Part shown: in pieces, positions 41,226 to 43,466 of the stretch
How positions within the stretch are numbered: the first letter of the stretch is position 1
Layout of the letters: each line of letters begins with the position of its first letter
Assembly (NCBI GenBank): GCA_944391445.1
Contig: CALXTL010000016.1
Span: 1 to 43,466 of the forward strand
Direction: 5' to 3'
DNA from: an uncultured Alphaproteobacteria bacterium
Lineage (GTDB): Bacteria; Pseudomonadota; Alphaproteobacteria; RF32; CAG-239
Length of the DNA: 43,466 nt
Made by a program: the position numbers and the translations under genes
Notes under the pieces: model-generated
Database searches by the model: none
The model's input: only the letters and a program-made list of their open reading frames with translations
What the model was told of the DNA's origin: nothing

Positions 41226-41367
41226 GCATTTCCGGGCTTTGAACCCAAGGGTTCGTTCAATTCCGACTATGTTTCGCCGGGGCTGCGATTGCTCTTGCCG
41301 GCTCAACAAGTCTCATTGCGTCTCCTTGAAAAACCTTTCACCGAAAGCTTTTTCCGCGGCCGTCCGT

Positions 41368-41832
41368 TCATTTATATTCCGCCTCACTCACCGGTTCAAG
41401 CCAGGTTGACGCATTATGAGGCAGATTGGTCTCAATCGAAATATGCGTCATCCAGGCATCCGGTGCCGCACCGTGCCAATGCTCAACATCCGGCGCAATA
41501 CGGACAACATCACCTTTGTGCAACGTTCTAATTTCACCGCCGCGCTCCTGATAACGCCCCCGGCCGTCCAATACCAGCAAAATCTGACCACCGCTGTGTT
41601 TGTGCCAGTTGGTGCGTGCTCCGGGTTCAAACGTAACATTGCCAATGGAAGAGTTCCAAACATCGTCCTTGGCACTTAACATTTTCAGGTATGTCTGCCC
41701 GGTAAAGAAACGGCCATAGGGATTTGGCTCACCCCGACCAAAAATCGTATCTATTTCACTTTTATTCATTTCCTGTGCTCCCGCGATAGTTGAAAAACTT
41801 ATTAAAAATAAAATCGGCAAAAATTTTCTCAT
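41368..41832 (-). CDS. Secreted cupin-domain protein
   Basis: The 154-residue precursor has a signal peptide (about residues 1-19, ending AGA). The mature part is a small cupin: ARTNWHKHSGGQILLVLDGRG carries the metal-binding His-x-His and the Gly-Gly-Gln Glu-like position, and DVVRIAPDVEHWHGAAP the second motif His. The metal and reaction cannot be told. It begins one base after the metallophosphoesterase gene stops, so the two are coupled, and both appear to be controlled by the MerR-type promoter upstream. Related cupins near MerR regulators often act on small electrophiles or are of unknown function. Confidence 0.82.
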   Translation of the reverse strand: MRKFLPILFLISFSTIAGAQEMNKSEIDTIFGRGEPNPYGRFFTGQTYLKMLSAKDDVWNSSIGNVTFEPGARTNWHKHSGGQILLVLDGRGRYQERGGEIRTLHKGDVVRIAPDVEHWHGAAPDAWMTHISIETNLPHNASTWLEPVSEAEYK

Positions 41833-41833
41833 C

Positions 41834-42952
41834 TTATTTTTTCTCCTGCTGCAAGTTCAAAACCGTGATTTCCGAAGGCGACAGGAAACGCATCTGCGGT
41901 CCCCATTGCCCTGCCCCGCGCGAAACATACAACCAAGCCTGTTGCGGCAGTTTGTATAATCCGGATAAATAATGATGCCGCCATTTAACCAAAATGTGGA
42001 ACGGGAAAATCTGGCCGCCGTGCGTATGGCCGGAAACCTCCAGATCAAAATTGTTTTCCGCGCCAAAATCCGTCGGCGTATGCGACATCAGCAGGCGGTA
42101 GCTGTTCGCATCTGCTTTGGCAAAAGTTTTTTGCAGATCCACCTTACGGCCAAAACGTTCTGCCGAAGGTATGTCGGGAATGCCCCCGAGGCATATGTTA
42201 CCGGGCAGCGTTGTGGCACTGTTTTCCAAAAAAGTGAAACCAAGCTTTTTCAATTCAGCAACAGTCTCCTTATAACCGGCATAAAATTCATGATTGCCGG
42301 TCACAAAATAAATGCCGTTTCTGGCCTGTAAGCCTTTAAGCAACGCCGTTATGTTTTTGATGCGGGCGGGATTGTCGTCCAAAACATCTCCGACCAGCAA
42401 AACGGCATCCGGCCGCAGGGCATTTGTCTTATCTACAATTCCCTTGATTTTGTTCGGACTGATTACACGATGCAGGTGGATATCGCTCAGAATGACAATT
42501 TTTTGCGGTTGGGTTATTTTGGGTGATGTCAACGTCACCTCTTTTACCCCGGGGACGCGTAAACCTGCATATAACGCCCAAACCGTGAACAGCAGCGCCA
42601 GCAAAATATTGCCGTATTTAAACCACAGGCATCCAACCATGCTCATATGACGCAACCAGGAAGTGGTGTAGCACAAAATACCAAAAATCGTATCCGAAAT
42701 CAGCGTTACCGTAAATAAAATGACGCAAAAAATGAAAACAAAGTACAACGCATAACGATACGGCGTAAATAATGTCCCTAATATTTTTTCAAAACGATAG
42801 CCAGTCAGCAGCGGAAATATTCCCACCAGCAGGCAAGCTGCAAAAGCCGCTATTTTTGCCGGTAAGCTTAAAGACAAACACCAAGTGTAACGAAAGAAAA
42901 GATAACTCGTTATGGTGCAGCCGGCCAAAGCTGTTGCGCTCATCCACCCCAT
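41834..42952 (-). CDS. Membrane metallophosphoesterase (YaeI/YkuE-like)
   Basis: The 372-residue protein has four or five N-terminal membrane segments (residues 1-130) and a calcineurin-like phosphoesterase domain: ILSDIHLH (D-x-H), VGDVLDD (GD), TGNHEFY (GNHE) and SGHTHGGQ (GHTH) bind the two metals. YaeI and YkuE proteins of this type are thought to act on lipid or envelope substrates. AAGGAG precedes the ATG. It is the first gene of a two-gene operon with the cupin, driven by the MerR-type promoter at 42988-43018. Confidence 0.88.
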   Translation of the reverse strand: MGWMSATALAGCTITSYLFFRYTWCLSLSLPAKIAAFAACLLVGIFPLLTGYRFEKILGTLFTPYRYALYFVFIFCVILFTVTLISDTIFGILCYTTSWLRHMSMVGCLWFKYGNILLALLFTVWALYAGLRVPGVKEVTLTSPKITQPQKIVILSDIHLHRVISPNKIKGIVDKTNALRPDAVLLVGDVLDDNPARIKNITALLKGLQARNGIYFVTGNHEFYAGYKETVAELKKLGFTFLENSATTLPGNICLGGIPDIPSAERFGRKVDLQKTFAKADANSYRLLMSHTPTDFGAENNFDLEVSGHTHGGQIFPFHILVKWRHHYLSGLYKLPQQAWLYVSRGAGQWGPQMRFLSPSEITVLNLQQEKK

Positions 42953-42987
42953 TTATTTTCTCCTTATTCATCTGTGATTCTGAAAAC

Positions 42988-43018
42988 AGCATAAACTTTC
43001 GAGTTTACTCTAAGTCAA
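42988..43018 (-). promoter_or_regulatory. MerR-type promoter with 19-bp spacer
   Basis: On the minus strand TTGACT (43018-43013) and TATGCT (42993-42988) are separated by 19 bases, the long spacing used by MerR-family activators. The spacer holds the dyad TTAGAGTAAACTCGAA, with GAGT and ACTC arms around AA, fitting the CTTAGAGT-type operators of MerR regulators. It drives the phosphoesterase-cupin operon and lies next to the divergent merR gene. Confidence 0.7.
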
Positions 43019-43026
43019 GCATTTTA

Positions 43027-43055
43027 TTGACACAGGTGTGGAAATCAGCTAGGCT
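43027..43055 (+). promoter_or_regulatory. Candidate promoter of the merR gene
   Basis: TTGACA (43027-43032) and TAGGCT (43050-43055) are 17 bases apart, upstream of a strong GGAGGTGA and the ATG at 43080. Confidence 0.5.
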
Positions 43056-43079
43056 GCTTTGTATCGGAGGTGATATATC

Positions 43080-43466
43080 ATGGGATATTCTATCGGCCAA
43101 GTGGCCAAAAAAATGGGGCTGACAACGCATACACTGCGTTATTATGACAAGGAAGGTTTGCTGCCTTTTGTAAAAAAGGCTTCTTCCGGTTTACGCGTTT
43201 TTGAAGATTCAGATTTGGAAATGCTGATGGTGATTGAATGCCTGAAAGGCTGCGGCATGCAGCTAAAAGATATTCGCTGCTATGTCGACTGGTGCCGCGA
43301 AGGCAATTCAACCATCAATAAGCGCCTGGAATTGCTGCAAAGACAAAAACAGCGGCTGGAAGAACAAATCCGGCAGTTCAACGGTTATATGAAAAAAATT
43401 AACTTCAAAATTGCTTATTATGAAGATGCGGCTGCCCACGGCGATCTGAACGTATTTTCCCGCAAT
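43080..43466 (+). CDS. MerR-family transcriptional regulator (partial, 3' end beyond window)
   Basis: The visible 129 residues start with the MerR winged-helix DNA-binding domain: SIGQVAKKMGLTTHTLRYYDKEGLL and the KASSGLRVFEDSDLEML wing. A linker follows, then a long dimerisation coiled coil (about 75-115). CLKGCGMQLKDIRCYVDWCREGNSTI is typical of the AdhR/YraB-like group that senses electrophiles. Cys residues at about 54, 58, 67 and 72 are possible thiol sensors. The stop codon lies outside the window. It is divergent from the phosphoesterase-cupin operon, whose MerR-type promoter it is well placed to activate. Confidence 0.88.
   Translation, partial: MGYSIGQVAKKMGLTTHTLRYYDKEGLLPFVKKASSGLRVFEDSDLEMLMVIECLKGCGMQLKDIRCYVDWCREGNSTINKRLELLQRQKQRLEEQIRQFNGYMKKINFKIAYYEDAAAHGDLNVFSRN

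Noticed and set aside
41226..41367. Possible remnant gene between tRNA-Lys and the cupin gene
   Set aside because: The open frames there run antisense into the cupin gene and have no recognisable motif or ribosome binding site.
1..43466. CRISPR array, insertion sequence, phage or attachment-site signatures
   Set aside because: No regularly spaced repeats, transposase, integrase or phage structural genes were seen. Neither tRNA gene has a repeated 3' end in the window.

Overview
The window reads as a single chromosomal segment of an alphaproteobacterium, with tightly packed genes and moderate GC by eye. The main pointers to that class are a class IIA HAD phosphatase of the TIGR01459 type, a MoeA-like/NTP-transferase fusion, the order hflK-hflC-degP, and the order nuoL-nuoM-nuoN-birA-rnj, which is the tail of the usual alphaproteobacterial complex I operon. 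A full-length AdhE and an acetoacetate-type CoA-transferase suggest fermentative capacity. The segment may come from an uncultured, perhaps host-associated lineage, but the sequence alone cannot settle this.

Layout: (1) 1-2.6 kb: a partial minus-strand gene, an HdeD-like membrane protein, tRNA-Gln(CTG), an MFS transporter and a small DUF2934-like protein. (2) 2.7-10.9 kb: a plus-strand polysaccharide operon with three GT2 enzymes, rfbF-rfbG-rfbH for CDP-3,6-dideoxy-4-keto-hexose, an RfbC-family epimerase, an SDR reductase and a DUF4422 protein. The enzyme set fits a CDP-ascarylose-like sugar. (3) 10.9-14.7 kb: HAD phosphatase, Hsp20, a 37-residue metallothionein-like protein with a CsoR copper sensor and two operators, an orphan small protein, a Nudix hydrolase and a secreted protein with exact 29-residue repeats. 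(4) 14.7-26.9 kb: adhE, a secreted Cys-rich protein, a palindromic repeat, mrp, hflK-hflC-degP-holC, the MoeA/MocA-like fusion, a lipoprotein and the CoA-transferase pair. (5) 26.9-28.0 kb: a long structured leader and an outer-membrane barrel gene. (6) 28.1-36 kb: rplM-rpsI, mutS, a PhoR-type kinase, rnj and birA. (7) 36-40.6 kb: three complex-I-like antiporter subunits. (8) 40.6-43.5 kb: a small unknown gene, tRNA-Lys(TTT), a cupin and a metallophosphoesterase under a MerR-type promoter, and the divergent MerR regulator, which is cut by the window end.

The most unusual observation is the nuoL/M/N trio. All three reading frames are intact and the folds look complete, yet most of the Glu and Lys residues known to carry protons in these subunits are replaced: Glu by Leu or Pro, Lys by Met, Ile, Pro or Leu. 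No other nuo gene lies upstream. This looks like a membrane arm kept without its pumping residues, possibly in an organism that relies on fermentation. Other notable items are the leader of the outer-membrane gene, where one segment can pair either with an upstream segment or with the ribosome binding site; the copper-sensor/metallothionein operon with an operator inside its promoter spacer; and the MerR-type promoter with a 19-bp spacer. All function calls rest on reading motifs by eye; no database search was run.
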